DNA of 64,000 bases from positions 558,001 to 622,000 of the forward strand of contig NZ_BAYE01000002.1 in NCBI RefSeq assembly GCF_000685095.1. The letters run 5' to 3'. Shown here piece by piece: positions 42,595-51,637 of the stretch; positions within the stretch are counted from its first letter, which is position 1; the number at the start of each line of letters is the position of its first letter. The notes under the pieces are model-generated. The model was not told the origin of the DNA. It searched no databases and was given only the letters and a program-made list of their open reading frames with translations. The DNA comes from Paraburkholderia caledonica NBRC 102488. GTDB taxonomy: Bacteria; Pseudomonadota; Gammaproteobacteria; Burkholderiales; Burkholderiaceae. Both the position numbers and the translations under genes were made by a program.

Positions 42595-44010
42595 CTAGAT
42601 CACGCCATGCCCAACCTGCTCGATGAAGCGCCACAACGCGTCGTCGGTTGAATACGGGGCGTTGAAGCGGAACCATGCGCTCGGCGCGTCGTCGGGACGG
42701 AAGTAGGAGCCGGGTGCAAGCCAGATGCCGTGCGTGAGCGCGGCGGTCGCCACGTCGCCGGCGCGCGCGGCGTCGATCGGCAAACGCGCCCATAGAAAAA
42801 GCCCTGCGCGCGGGCGATGAAACACTTCGAGCCCGAGCGAATCCAGCCGCTCCTCGACGGTTGCGTGCGCGAGCTTCAGCCGCTCGTTCACGGCTTCCAC
42901 GTGGCGCGCGTAGCGCCCTTCGAGCAGCACTTTGTCCACAATCCGCTCGATCGCTTCCGACGACGTCAGCCCCACCGCCATCTTCGTGCGCGCCAGCTCA
43001 CGCAGCACCGCGCGCTCCGCGACCACATAGCCGCAGCGCAGCCCCGGCGTTACCGTCTTCGAAAAACCGCTGACATAGAGCACGCGCTGCAAGCCTTCCA
43101 TTGCGGCGAACAGCGGCGCACCGGACGGCGCCAGCTCGCGGCTCACGTCGTCCTCGATCACCCACATGCGCTGACGCTCGGCGATCTGCAGCAAGCGAAA
43201 CGCGGCCGACATGCCGAAGGTCGCGCCGGTCGGATTCTGCAGCGTCGTGTTGACGAAAATGGCCTTGGGCTTGTGCTGCGCGACGAGCGTTTCGAGTACA
43301 TCGGTATCGACACCGGCGGGCGTGCGCGGCACGCCATGCACGACCAGTCCCGCCAGCTTGAGAATCTGCAGCAGGTTGCAATAACCCGGATCTTCGACGA
43401 TCACCGAATCTCCCGCGCGCAGCAAGGTACGCACGATCAGGTCGAGCCCCTGCGTCGCGCCTTGCGTGAGCAACACGTTCGACACGTCGACCGGCAAGCC
43501 GCGCCGGTCGAGCTGCTCCGCGATGCGCTCGCGCAACGACGCGAACCCGTATGGATGACCGTAATCGCCGAACCGCGCCGCAGGCACGCGGCTCATCGCA
43601 CGCAGCGCGTGCTGCAGACCCGTTTCGTTGATCCACTCGTTCGGCAGCCAGCCGCCGCCCGCCTTGATCGGCACCGAATGATCGGCGAACACGTCGGACA
43701 GGAGCCAGGTCGCGGTGAGGCTCGGCGGCTGCCAGTCGGTCACCGCAGGCCGCCTGGACGACGAGCGCGCCGCCACGCGATATCCGGAGCCGCGCCGGGC
43801 GACCACGAGCCCCATCGACACGAGACGGTTGTACGCTTCCGTCACCGTGAACGTACTGAGTTCATGACTTTGGGCCAGTTGCCGGACGGAGGGCAGCAAC
43901 GCGCCCGCGCGCAGCGATTGAGCCTCGATCGCCAGGGCGAAGCCTTGCACAACCTGTTCGACCAGCGTCGGAGCGGCGCGCCGGTCGCGCTCGAGGTTCA
44001 ATTCGATCAT
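42595..44010 (-). CDS. MocR-family regulator (GntR helix-turn-helix plus aminotransferase domain)
   Basis: A 471-residue fusion. The N-terminal GntR winged helix (residues about 10-78, including VRQLAQSHELSTFTVTEAYNRL) is joined by a linker to a fold-type I aminotransferase-like domain. The PLP-binding lysine is in YVSGFSKTVTPGLRCGYV, and the VEDPGYCN and EDDVSREL segments are present. MocR proteins sense PLP-linked amines or amino acids. It is divergent from the omega-transaminase at 44303 and convergent with the LysE exporter, and likely controls one or both. Confidence 0.93.
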   Translation of the reverse strand: MIELNLERDRRAAPTLVEQVVQGFALAIEAQSLRAGALLPSVRQLAQSHELSTFTVTEAYNRLVSMGLVVARRGSGYRVAARSSSRRPAVTDWQPPSLTATWLLSDVFADHSVPIKAGGGWLPNEWINETGLQHALRAMSRVPAARFGDYGHPYGFASLRERIAEQLDRRGLPVDVSNVLLTQGATQGLDLIVRTLLRAGDSVIVEDPGYCNLLQILKLAGLVVHGVPRTPAGVDTDVLETLVAQHKPKAIFVNTTLQNPTGATFGMSAAFRLLQIAERQRMWVIEDDVSRELAPSGAPLFAAMEGLQRVLYVSGFSKTVTPGLRCGYVVAERAVLRELARTKMAVGLTSSEAIERIVDKVLLEGRYARHVEAVNERLKLAHATVEERLDSLGLEVFHRPRAGLFLWARLPIDAARAGDVATAALTHGIWLAPGSYFRPDDAPSAWFRFNAPYSTDDALWRFIEQVGHGVI

Positions 44011-44205
44011 GGTCAGGACGAAAAAGGCGGCCGCGGCGAACGGCCTAAATGAATGACGCGGAAACGGCGCGCCGCAACCTGCCGTTCGACGCGTGATCCA
44101 GGCGATGCGGTCGACACAGTTGCCGCGAATCCACCAACACAGTTAGCGCGACACCGCGTCAACTGTTTATGCCGCCATTAAACCGCGAACGCTACAGTTT
44201 TGGCT

Positions 44206-44290
44206 ATGCCCACGGGAAGTGCCCTCGGGGTGCCTCTATGGAAATGCGTCAGGGGGCGCCCCAACGGAAGTCCCTATCGGGAAACCACTT
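44206..44290 (+). promoter_or_regulatory. repeated, structured leader upstream of the transaminase gene
   Basis: The 5' leader has two related modules 51 nt apart (GGAAGTGCCCTCGGGG starting at 44215 and GGAAGTCCCTATCGGG starting at 44266), separated by the perfect palindrome GGGGCGCCCC (44253-44262). TCCCTATCGGGA (44271-44282) can form a small hairpin just before the ribosome-binding site. A frame is open through it, but the start codon is better placed at 44303. Function is unknown; a regulatory RNA is possible. Confidence 0.4.
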
Positions 44291-44302
44291 CGAGGAGAAC
44301 CC

Positions 44303-45631
44303 ATGACTTCGCGCCCCGTCATCGACGATCTGTCGTCTTTCTGGATGCCCTTCACCGCCAACCGCCAGTTCAAGGCCGCGCCGCGCCTGCTAGAGTCGGC
44401 GAAAGGCATGTATTACCGCAGCACGGACGGCCGCGAAGTGCTCGACGGCTGCGCGGGTCTCTGGTGCGTCAACGCGGGACACAGCCGCGACGAGATCGTC
44501 GCCGCGATTACACAGCAGCTCTCCACGCTCGACTTCGCGCCGACTTTCCAGATGGGCCATCCGCTCGCGTTCGAAGCGGCCACAAAAGTCGCCGAACTGA
44601 TGCCCGAGGGCCTCGACCGCATCTTCTTTACGAACTCGGGCTCCGAATCGGTCGACACCGCGCTGAAGATCGCGCTCGCCTACCACCGCTCGCGCGGCGA
44701 AGGGCAGCGCACGCGCCTGATCGGCCGCGAGCGCGGGTATCACGGCGTGGGTTTCGGCGGCATTTCGGTCGGCGGCATCGCGCCTAATCGCAAGACTTTC
44801 TCCGGTGCGTTGCTGCCGGCGGTCGATCATCTGCCGCACACGCACAACCTCGAACACAACGCTTTCTCGAAGGGCCAGCCGGCTTGGGGCGCGCACCTCG
44901 CAGAGGAACTGGAGCGCATCGTCACGCTGCACGACGCGTCGACGATTGCCGCGGTGATCGTGGAACCGGTCGCCGGATCGACGGGCGTGCTGATTCCGCC
45001 GCAAGGCTATCTGCAGAAGCTGCGCGAAATCTGCACGAAGCACGGCATCCTGCTGATTTTCGACGAAGTGATCACCGGCTTCGGCCGCGTCGGCAAGGCC
45101 ACGGCAAGTGAATATTTCGGCGTGACGCCGGACCTCATCACGATGGCCAAGGCGATCAACAACGCGTCGATTCCGATGGGCGCGGTCGCGGCAAGCCGCA
45201 CGGTGCACGACACGATCGTCAACGCGGGCGCGCAAGGCGCGATCGAGCTATTCCACGGCTACACGTATTCGGCGCACCCGGCGGCCGTCGCCGCGGCTAT
45301 CGCTACGCTCGATCTTTATGGCCGCGAAGGACTCTTCGAGCGCGCCGCGTCGCTCGCGCCGACGTTCGAAGCCGCCGCTCACTCGCTGCGCGGCGCGAAG
45401 CACGTGAAGGACATCCGCAACCTTGGCATGATCGCGGGCATCGAACTCGAACCGCGCGACGGCGCGCCCGGCGCACGCGCTTACGAAGCATTTGTCAAAT
45501 GCTTCGAAGCGGGCGTGCTGGTGCGCTTCACCGGCGACATTCTTGCGTTCTCGCCGCCGCTCATCATCAACGAAGAGCAGATCGCGCACATCTTCAAGAC
45601 TGTCGGCGACGTACTGGCCACCGTGCAGTAA
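44303..45631 (+). CDS. omega-amino acid:pyruvate aminotransferase (class III)
   Basis: A 442-residue PLP enzyme of the beta-alanine/omega-amine:pyruvate transaminase group. It begins with the characteristic DLSSFWMPFTANRQFK. FFTNSGSESVDTALKIALAY holds the PLP-phosphate loop, IFDEVITGFGRVGKA the cofactor Asp, and ITMAKAINNASIPMGAV the Schiff-base lysine. The start at 44303 has a GAGGAGAA site; an upstream extension lies within the repeated leader and is not used. It likely transfers an amino group from beta-alanine or another terminal amine to pyruvate. It is divergent from the MocR regulator. Confidence 0.93.
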   Translation: MTSRPVIDDLSSFWMPFTANRQFKAAPRLLESAKGMYYRSTDGREVLDGCAGLWCVNAGHSRDEIVAAITQQLSTLDFAPTFQMGHPLAFEAATKVAELMPEGLDRIFFTNSGSESVDTALKIALAYHRSRGEGQRTRLIGRERGYHGVGFGGISVGGIAPNRKTFSGALLPAVDHLPHTHNLEHNAFSKGQPAWGAHLAEELERIVTLHDASTIAAVIVEPVAGSTGVLIPPQGYLQKLREICTKHGILLIFDEVITGFGRVGKATASEYFGVTPDLITMAKAINNASIPMGAVAASRTVHDTIVNAGAQGAIELFHGYTYSAHPAAVAAAIATLDLYGREGLFERAASLAPTFEAAAHSLRGAKHVKDIRNLGMIAGIELEPRDGAPGARAYEAFVKCFEAGVLVRFTGDILAFSPPLIINEEQIAHIFKTVGDVLATVQ

Positions 45632-45646
45632 GGTCCACCCCGGGGC

Positions 45647-46171
45647 TCAATGATGCGCGCGAGCCGCGCGCGTCTGAGCCGCCTTCCTGGCCGCCGCCGA
45701 ACGGCCCGCTGCACCTTTGGTCGCAGCCGCTTTCTTGGCGGCCGCCGAGCGGCTCGCCGCCGGACGCTTCGCTGCGGCGGTCTTTGCCTGCTTCGACATC
45801 GCCGAATGCGATGCGCCTGCCTTGCTCTCGCGCTTGAGCGCATTGGTGGAGGCGCGCGAGCGCTTCGCCGTCGACTCCTTGCTGGCCGTCTTTTTTGCGG
45901 TGCTCTTCTTCTGCCCCGCAGCGCTGTCCTTCTCGGCTTTCTTGCGCGTGGCCTCGCTTGCGGCGCCTTTCTTCGGCGCCTTCAGATCCACGCCCGCGCG
46001 ACGCGCTTCCGAGAGGCCAATGGCGATCGCCTGCTTCGGCGACCTGACGCCGTGCTTGCCGGCGCGCACCTTGTCCACCTGCTCCTTGACGAACTCTCCA
46101 GCTTGCGTGCTTGCTGACTTGCCGGCGCGTTTGTCGGCTTCGGCACGCTTCACGGTTTTCTTTTCGGGCAT
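45647..46171 (-). CDS. DUF6496-type Lys/Ala-rich basic protein
   Basis: A 174-residue strongly basic protein. The N-terminal 60 residues carry the DUF6496-like block (HGVRSPKQAIAIGLSEARRA); the rest is a low-complexity Lys/Ala/Ser tail resembling bacterial histone H1-like sequences, with repeated AAKK and SRSAAAKKAA units. It may bind nucleic acid, but that is inference from composition. The start at 46171 is preceded by GGAGAA. It converges on the transaminase gene with only 15 bp between stops. Such genes are common in Burkholderia. Confidence 0.8.
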   Translation of the reverse strand: MPEKKTVKRAEADKRAGKSASTQAGEFVKEQVDKVRAGKHGVRSPKQAIAIGLSEARRAGVDLKAPKKGAASEATRKKAEKDSAAGQKKSTAKKTASKESTAKRSRASTNALKRESKAGASHSAMSKQAKTAAAKRPAASRSAAAKKAAATKGAAGRSAAARKAAQTRAARAHH

Positions 46172-46320
46172 GACGGTTCTCCGGTTGAAAGTGGCTCTTG
46201 TCGCTGAGCAATGCGTGTGCCGGGGTTGTCATCCAAGCTGTCGGGACTCGCGCCGTTCACGTCGACGGCGTATGGTGTCATCAAGAGTTGGCACTTGACC
46301 GGCTCGAACGGGAGACATCC

Positions 46321-46572
46321 ATGAAGATTCCCACCGTGCGCGCGGGTGCGCACATCGAAGGCGTGCATTGGATTGCCGAATACGCGGAAGACGTCCACGA
46401 GATTCGCATCTTCCGCGAGGGGCAGGAAATCGACGTGCACGACGCGCCTTCGTCGCTGTTCGGCGACGAGGAGAACGCCGGCTCAAAAAGTACCGCCGAT
46501 CATCGCGCGGTCGAGGCAGCCGTGCTGGCGTATCTGAGGCGTTTCGTGGCCGAGCACGACGCCGAAGAATAG
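46321..46572 (+). CDS. small hypothetical protein
   Basis: An 83-residue acidic protein from an ATG at 46321 that follows GGGAGA. The sequence (TVRAGAHIEGVHWIAEYAED and on) has no recognised domain; it is probably a small cytoplasmic alpha/beta protein with a C-terminal acidic helix. It is divergent from the DUF6496 gene and convergent with the binding-protein gene of the nicotinate operon. Longer in-frame starts upstream lack a ribosome-binding site. Confidence 0.6.
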   Translation: MKIPTVRAGAHIEGVHWIAEYAEDVHEIRIFREGQEIDVHDAPSSLFGDEENAGSKSTADHRAVEAAVLAYLRRFVAEHDAEE

Positions 46573-46644
46573 CGCCTTCGGCTCAAGCGAGCCGGCCGGA
46601 TGTTCCGCCGGCGGCCCGGCGCCTCATCAGCGCCGGCATGGATG

Positions 46645-46673
46645 GACGCCTGCGGCATGGGCCGCCGCAGGCG
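46645..46673. terminator. hairpin between convergent genes
   Basis: ACGCCTGCGGC (46645-46655) and GCCGCAGGCGT (46663-46673) form a perfect 11-bp stem with a 7-nt loop. It lies between the small hypothetical gene and the end of the nicotinate operon. No T-run follows on either strand, so termination would have to rely on stem strength or Rho. Confidence 0.5.
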
Positions 46674-46703
46674 TGGCGGCACGCTCGCGCCGCGACAGTA
46701 AGC

Positions 46704-47912
46704 TTACTCGGCGGGCCGCAGCTTCTTCACCTCGGCGTCCGACGGCTGAACGCTCGCGCCGTCGACATAGCGATACGACGTCATCACGCCTTTGCCGTCC
46801 TTCAGACCGGTCACGCCGACGTAAGCACCCATCGTCGACTGATTGTCCTGCGCGCGATAGGTGATCGGCCCGAACGGCGTTTCCACGCCAAGTCCCTTGA
46901 AAGCCGCCGCGAGCTTGTCGGTATCGACGGAACCCGCCTTTTTGATGCCGGCCGCAATCGACATGAGCGCCGAATAACCAACCACCGAGCCGAGCCGCGG
47001 ATAGTCGTGATACTTCGCCTGATACGCGTCGACGAATTTCTTGTTGGCCGCCGTATCGATCGAATACCACGGGTAGCCCGTCACGATCCAGCCGGCCGGC
47101 GCTTCGGCGCCCAGCGGATCGAGATAATCCGGCTCGCCCGTCAGCAGCGACACGACGCTGCGGTCCTTGAACAGGCCGCGCGTATTGCCCTCACGTACGA
47201 ACTTGCCGAGATCGGCGCCGAACAGCACGTTGAAAATTGCGTCGGGCTTGGCGTCGGCGATTGCCTGCGTGACCGCGCCCGCGTCCACGTTGCCGAGCGG
47301 CGTGGCCTGCTCGGCAACGAACTGCACGTCAGGCTGCGCGGCGCTCAGCAGTTTCTTGAAAGTCGCGACCGCCGATTGTCCGTACTCGTAGTTCGGATAG
47401 ACCAGCGCCCAGCGCTTCTTTTTCAGCTTGGCCGCTTCGGGCACGAGCATCGCAACCTGCATGTACGTGGAAGGACGCAGACGATACGTATATTTGTTGC
47501 CGTCCGCCCAAACGATCTTGTCGGTCAGCGGCTCGGCGGCAAGGAAAAAGATCTTCTTCTGCTTCGCGAAGTCGGTGAGCGCGAGCCCTGTGTTCGACAG
47601 GAAACCACCGAACAGCAGTTGCACCTGTTCCCGCGCGGTCAGTTCCTGCGCGACGCGGATCGTGTCGCCGGGGTTGCCGTTGTCGTCGCGCGAAACGACT
47701 TCGAGCTTTTTGCCGAGCACGCCTCCGCCAGCGTTGATCTGTTCCAGTGCAAGATTCCAGCCGTTCTTGTAAGGACCGAGAAAGGCCGGCTGCGCCTTGT
47801 AGCTGTTGATTTCGCCGATCTTGATGGTCTGCTGTGCATTCGCGGCGAAGGCGGCGAACGACAGCACCGTCGATAGCGTCAGGCGAGAGATCCATCTTGC
47901 GCGCGTGGTCAT
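46704..47912 (-). CDS. branched-chain amino acid-type ABC substrate-binding protein
   Basis: A 402-residue periplasmic binding protein of the Leu/Ile/Val (type I) family. From the ATG at 47912 a 26-residue signal ends in AANA; the mature protein starts QQTIKIGEINSYKAQPAFLG and carries the usual GGVLGKKLEVVSRDDNGNP segment. A longer frame upstream lacks a signal. It is the last gene of the minus-strand operon, 101 bp after the NicB-like gene, and completes the LivHM-LivG-LivF importer encoded upstream in the same operon. The ligand is probably the pyridine carboxylate, by context. Confidence 0.88.
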   Translation of the reverse strand: MTTRARWISRLTLSTVLSFAAFAANAQQTIKIGEINSYKAQPAFLGPYKNGWNLALEQINAGGGVLGKKLEVVSRDDNGNPGDTIRVAQELTAREQVQLLFGGFLSNTGLALTDFAKQKKIFFLAAEPLTDKIVWADGNKYTYRLRPSTYMQVAMLVPEAAKLKKKRWALVYPNYEYGQSAVATFKKLLSAAQPDVQFVAEQATPLGNVDAGAVTQAIADAKPDAIFNVLFGADLGKFVREGNTRGLFKDRSVVSLLTGEPDYLDPLGAEAPAGWIVTGYPWYSIDTAANKKFVDAYQAKYHDYPRLGSVVGYSALMSIAAGIKKAGSVDTDKLAAAFKGLGVETPFGPITYRAQDNQSTMGAYVGVTGLKDGKGVMTSYRYVDGASVQPSDAEVKKLRPAE

Positions 47913-48013
47913 GCGTTTCTCCGTATCAAAGGGATTGCGGGAATGCTTTGGTTTTCTGTCCGGCATTGCAGCGGCGATCGAGCGAACGGTTGACCGGTCG
48001 CTGCGTAGCACGC

Positions 48014-51000
48014 TCACTCGGCGACCGGCGTTGCGCGAATCCGCGCGACGCTTGCGGCAACGTCCTGCCAGGCCGGCTTGCCGCCCGCGAACTGCTGCCG
48101 CAGATACGACACCAGTTCGGCGACCTGGGCGTCGTTGAAACTGTCGCGGTAAGCCGGCATCGTACCGAGTTCAGGCCGCGCAGGCGAGCCGATACCGTCG
48201 AGTATCACGCGGATCAGATTATCGGGCGTCGCGCCGTGCAGATTCGTATTGAGCGCCAGCGACGGATGCGCGCCGAACAGCTGCGGCCCGCTGCCCGTGT
48301 GGTGACAGGCGGCACATGCACCGTCGAAAAGCCGAGCGCCGAGGCCGGCCGGCGTGCCGGTGATCGCGCTTGCGTGTTCGTATTGACGCGCCATCGCGGC
48401 GGTATCGACATTCGCTTCAATGGGATTGAGCGACGCAAGGTAGTTTGCCATTGCGCGAATATCGCTGTCGGGCAACGCAGCGAGATCCGCGACGACCGGC
48501 GCCATCGGCCCGGCCGCGACCCCATGCAGCGGCGCGTGCCCGAAGCGCAGATAGCTGAACAGTTCGTCTTCGCTCCACGGCACAGGAGAGTTAGAAAGCG
48601 ACGACAACGCAGGCGCTTCCCAGCCTTCCGCGCTGCCGCCACCCATGAACGCCGCACCGGTCTTCTCGGCGCCGAAAGCGTTGCGCGGCGTGTGGCACGC
48701 GCTGCAATGTCCGAGACCGTTGACGAGATACGCGCCTCGATTCCACTGCGCGCTTTGCGTCGCGCTCGCAGCGAACGTATTGCGTCCGAGGAAGAGGCCG
48801 TTCCATGCGGACATCAGCGGACGCGCGCTGAACGGAAACGGCAGCTTCGTTTCCGGCGAACGGAAGCGAACCGGCGTTTGCGACATCAGGTACGCGTAGA
48901 GCGCCTTGAGGTCGTCGTCGGAAGTGTTCCTGAACGACGTGTACGGAAACGCCGGATACAGCCGATGGCCGTCGCGGCTAATGCCCTCGCGCATCGCGCG
49001 AACGAACGCTTCGAGCGACCATGAGCCGATGCCCGTCTGCGCGTCGGGCGTGATGTTCGTACTGTAGACGGTGCCGAACGGTGTCTCGAGCGGCTTGCCG
49101 CCGGCGTTCGGCACACCGTTGCGTGCCGTATGGCACACCGCACAATTGCCGAGCGAGGCCAGCAGCTTGCCGCGCGCGACGAGTTCCGGCGCGAACGAAC
49201 TGGCAAGCGGCGGCGCAATCGGCGCAATGGGCGGCGGCGCCCACGCCGACGCACCGAGCCAGCCCGCAGCGCTCGCGGCAAATGCACCGAGAAAACCCAA
49301 GCGCCAGCGCTTCTTGCGGCGCGACGCGGCGTCTGCGGCCTGCGCATCGGCGAGCGCGGCGCGGATCGTTTCGGGCGTGAAAGGCGGCTTGCGAAAACGC
49401 ACGCCGGTCGCGTCGTACAGCGCATTCGCAATCGCCGCCGCGCCGGGCAGCGACGCAGACTCGCCCGCGCCCATCGGCGGCTCGCCGTGGCGCGGCATCA
49501 TCACGACGTCGATCACGGGCACTTCACGGAACGTGAGGATCGGGTATGCACCCCACTCCTGACTCGTCACCGCGTTCCGGTCGAACGTCACGCGCTCTTT
49601 CAGTGCGCGGCTCGTCGCCTGAATCACGTTGCCGTGAATCTGATGACGCACGCCGTCGGGGTTGATCACGGTGCCGGTATCCTGGCCGACCACCACGCGC
49701 GTCACCGCGAGTTCGCCGCTTCGGCGGTTCACTTCGACGTCGGCGACCCACGCGCACCACGCCGCGCCGAAGCCGGGAAACTTGCTGTGCACATAGCGTG
49801 CGTAAGCAATGCCGCGGCCGCGCGCGATGTCGCCTTCTTCTTTAGGCTGGTCGGTTCGCGGCTCTCGCGGTTGCCAACCCGCACGCTCGGCGACCGCCTT
49901 CACCAGTTCGACGGCACGGGGGTCGCTCAAATGTTTCAGGCGAAATTCGACCGGATCGACGCCCGCTTCGGCCGCGAGTTCGTCGATGAACGACTCGTGC
50001 GCGAACGTGTTCGGCAACGCGGACACGCCGCGCAGCCACGACGCACGCACGATGGGCGGCGTGTCGTCGCAAACCACGCGCATCGACCGATAATCGTATG
50101 GCGGCACCGCCGTTCGGTCGCCCATTTCGAAGACTTGCGGCTGCGCGGACAGCACGCCGGTCAGCAGCAGCGCCAACGTAGGCGCGTCGTTCGACGGATA
50201 ACGCGTCGCGAAGTCGTAAGCCGCCAGTTCGCCTTCGGCGCTCAACGCGCCGCGCACGTCCATCAATTGCGCCGCGCCCTTCGGCTCCCACGCGTGCTCG
50301 TCCTCGCGTGACAGTTGCACGCGCACCGGGGCGCCGGTCGCGCGCGACAGCAGAGCGGCGTCGGCGGCGACATCGTCCGCGCAATTGCGACCGTAGCAGC
50401 CGGCCGCATCCATCCGCACGATGTCGATGAGCGCCTCGTCCATCGACATCAGCAATGCAAGGTCGGCGCGCAGCGAATGCGGATTCTGCGTGCCGGACCA
50501 CACCTTCAGCGCGCCCTGGCGATAATCGGCAACCGCGCACGAAGGGCCGATCGACGCGTGCATCTGAAACGGCCACACGTAGGTGCGATTCAGCGTGCGA
50601 CTGGGGTCGTGCGAAAGCGCCGCGTCGACATCGCCGTCGATCACGAGGTCGCGCCGTTTCGCCGGATTTGCACGCAATGCGGCTTCTACTTCTTCACTGG
50701 TTTCTAGCGGCGGCAACGGTTGGGCGGCTTTCCACTGCACATGGAGCCGCTTCGCCGCTTGTTGCGCGACTTCCTCACGTTCGGCCACGATGCCTACAAA
50801 GTCGCGTATGACCACTACTTTGACGATGCCGGACAAGTCGCGAATCGATTCTTCGTCCACATGCAGCAGGCTGTTGCCGACAAAATCGCCCTGCGCGATC
50901 CCCGCATACGGCGGGCGCACTACGCGGCCGTGCAGCATGCCGGGCACACGCACGTCGTGCACGAAGCTCAATTCGCCCGTTGCCTTCGCGGGAATGTCGA

Positions 51001-51637
51001 CGCGCGGCGCGCTCGTGCCGACGATCTTGTAGGCATGCGGCGATTTCAAAGGCGCGTCGGTAACCAGCTGCAATTCGACTCGCTGCCCTGCGATCAACTC
51101 GCCGTAGCCGATGTGCCTTGCTTTCTCTACCGCGTTGTCGCCGTCGTGTTCGAACACCATGCCGTCACGTACAGCGAGCTTTTCCACATCCACGCCGAAG
51201 CGCGCCGCCGCCTGCGCGAGGAGCCATTGACGCGCCTGCGCTGCCGCATGCCGCAACGGCACTGCCGTTATCTGCATCGTGGCGCTTGCGATAGTCGGCC
51301 CCTGATTCGGCGTTTCGTTCGTGTGACCGAGCACGATCGACACGCGCGTCAAAGGCAGATCCAGTTCTTCCGCGACGATCTGCGCAAGCGCGGTGCCGAT
51401 GCCCGTGCCGAGATCGACATGGCCGTTGAACGCGATCGCGCTGCCGTCGTCGCGCACGGCGAGAAACATATCGGGCTCGCCTTGAACAAACGACGACCGC
51501 GAGCCGGGTTGACCGACAGGCGGCTTGACCGGCGCTTGCGGCGCGCGCATGACGATCAGCACGCTCTGCGCGTCATACAACTGCTTGCGCGACGGCACAG
51601 TGGCCCGGCGATCGACGCTGAAATCCGGTCCTGTCAT
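48014..51637 (-). CDS. nicB: nicotinate dehydrogenase-type large subunit: molybdopterin domain fused to three cytochrome c domains
   Basis: A 1207-residue fusion. Residues 1 to about 770 are a xanthine-dehydrogenase-family molybdopterin subunit (HVDLGTGIGTALAQIVAEEL near the N-terminus, and GAGESASLPGAAAIANA). A membrane-anchor-like helix follows near residue 775. Then come three CxxCH haem motifs: CAVCH (about 832), CSACH (about 977) and CAACH (about 1109). This is the plan of NicB, which hydroxylates nicotinate at C6 with water and passes electrons through cytochrome c. The start at 51637 overlaps the NicA-like stop (ATGA). Isoquinoline-1-oxidoreductase-type enzymes are built similarly, so the substrate rests on context. 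Confidence 0.85.
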   Translation of the reverse strand: MTGPDFSVDRRATVPSRKQLYDAQSVLIVMRAPQAPVKPPVGQPGSRSSFVQGEPDMFLAVRDDGSAIAFNGHVDLGTGIGTALAQIVAEELDLPLTRVSIVLGHTNETPNQGPTIASATMQITAVPLRHAAAQARQWLLAQAAARFGVDVEKLAVRDGMVFEHDGDNAVEKARHIGYGELIAGQRVELQLVTDAPLKSPHAYKIVGTSAPRVDIPAKATGELSFVHDVRVPGMLHGRVVRPPYAGIAQGDFVGNSLLHVDEESIRDLSGIVKVVVIRDFVGIVAEREEVAQQAAKRLHVQWKAAQPLPPLETSEEVEAALRANPAKRRDLVIDGDVDAALSHDPSRTLNRTYVWPFQMHASIGPSCAVADYRQGALKVWSGTQNPHSLRADLALLMSMDEALIDIVRMDAAGCYGRNCADDVAADAALLSRATGAPVRVQLSREDEHAWEPKGAAQLMDVRGALSAEGELAAYDFATRYPSNDAPTLALLLTGVLSAQPQVFEMGDRTAVPPYDYRSMRVVCDDTPPIVRASWLRGVSALPNTFAHESFIDELAAEAGVDPVEFRLKHLSDPRAVELVKAVAERAGWQPREPRTDQPKEEGDIARGRGIAYARYVHSKFPGFGAAWCAWVADVEVNRRSGELAVTRVVVGQDTGTVINPDGVRHQIHGNVIQATSRALKERVTFDRNAVTSQEWGAYPILTFREVPVIDVVMMPRHGEPPMGAGESASLPGAAAIANALYDATGVRFRKPPFTPETIRAALADAQAADAASRRKKRWRLGFLGAFAASAAGWLGASAWAPPPIAPIAPPLASSFAPELVARGKLLASLGNCAVCHTARNGVPNAGGKPLETPFGTVYSTNITPDAQTGIGSWSLEAFVRAMREGISRDGHRLYPAFPYTSFRNTSDDDLKALYAYLMSQTPVRFRSPETKLPFPFSARPLMSAWNGLFLGRNTFAASATQSAQWNRGAYLVNGLGHCSACHTPRNAFGAEKTGAAFMGGGSAEGWEAPALSSLSNSPVPWSEDELFSYLRFGHAPLHGVAAGPMAPVVADLAALPDSDIRAMANYLASLNPIEANVDTAAMARQYEHASAITGTPAGLGARLFDGACAACHHTGSGPQLFGAHPSLALNTNLHGATPDNLIRVILDGIGSPARPELGTMPAYRDSFNDAQVAELVSYLRQQFAGGKPAWQDVAASVARIRATPVAE

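Noticed and set aside
44206..44290. A guanidine-II (mini-ykkC) riboswitch before the transaminase gene
   Set aside because: ACGG occurs beside C-runs, but the two short hairpins with ACGR loops that define that motif cannot be drawn.
44219..44302. A 28-codon N-terminal extension of the transaminase
   Set aside because: It is translated from the repeated leader, lacks family similarity, and the internal ATG at 44303 has a strong ribosome-binding site.
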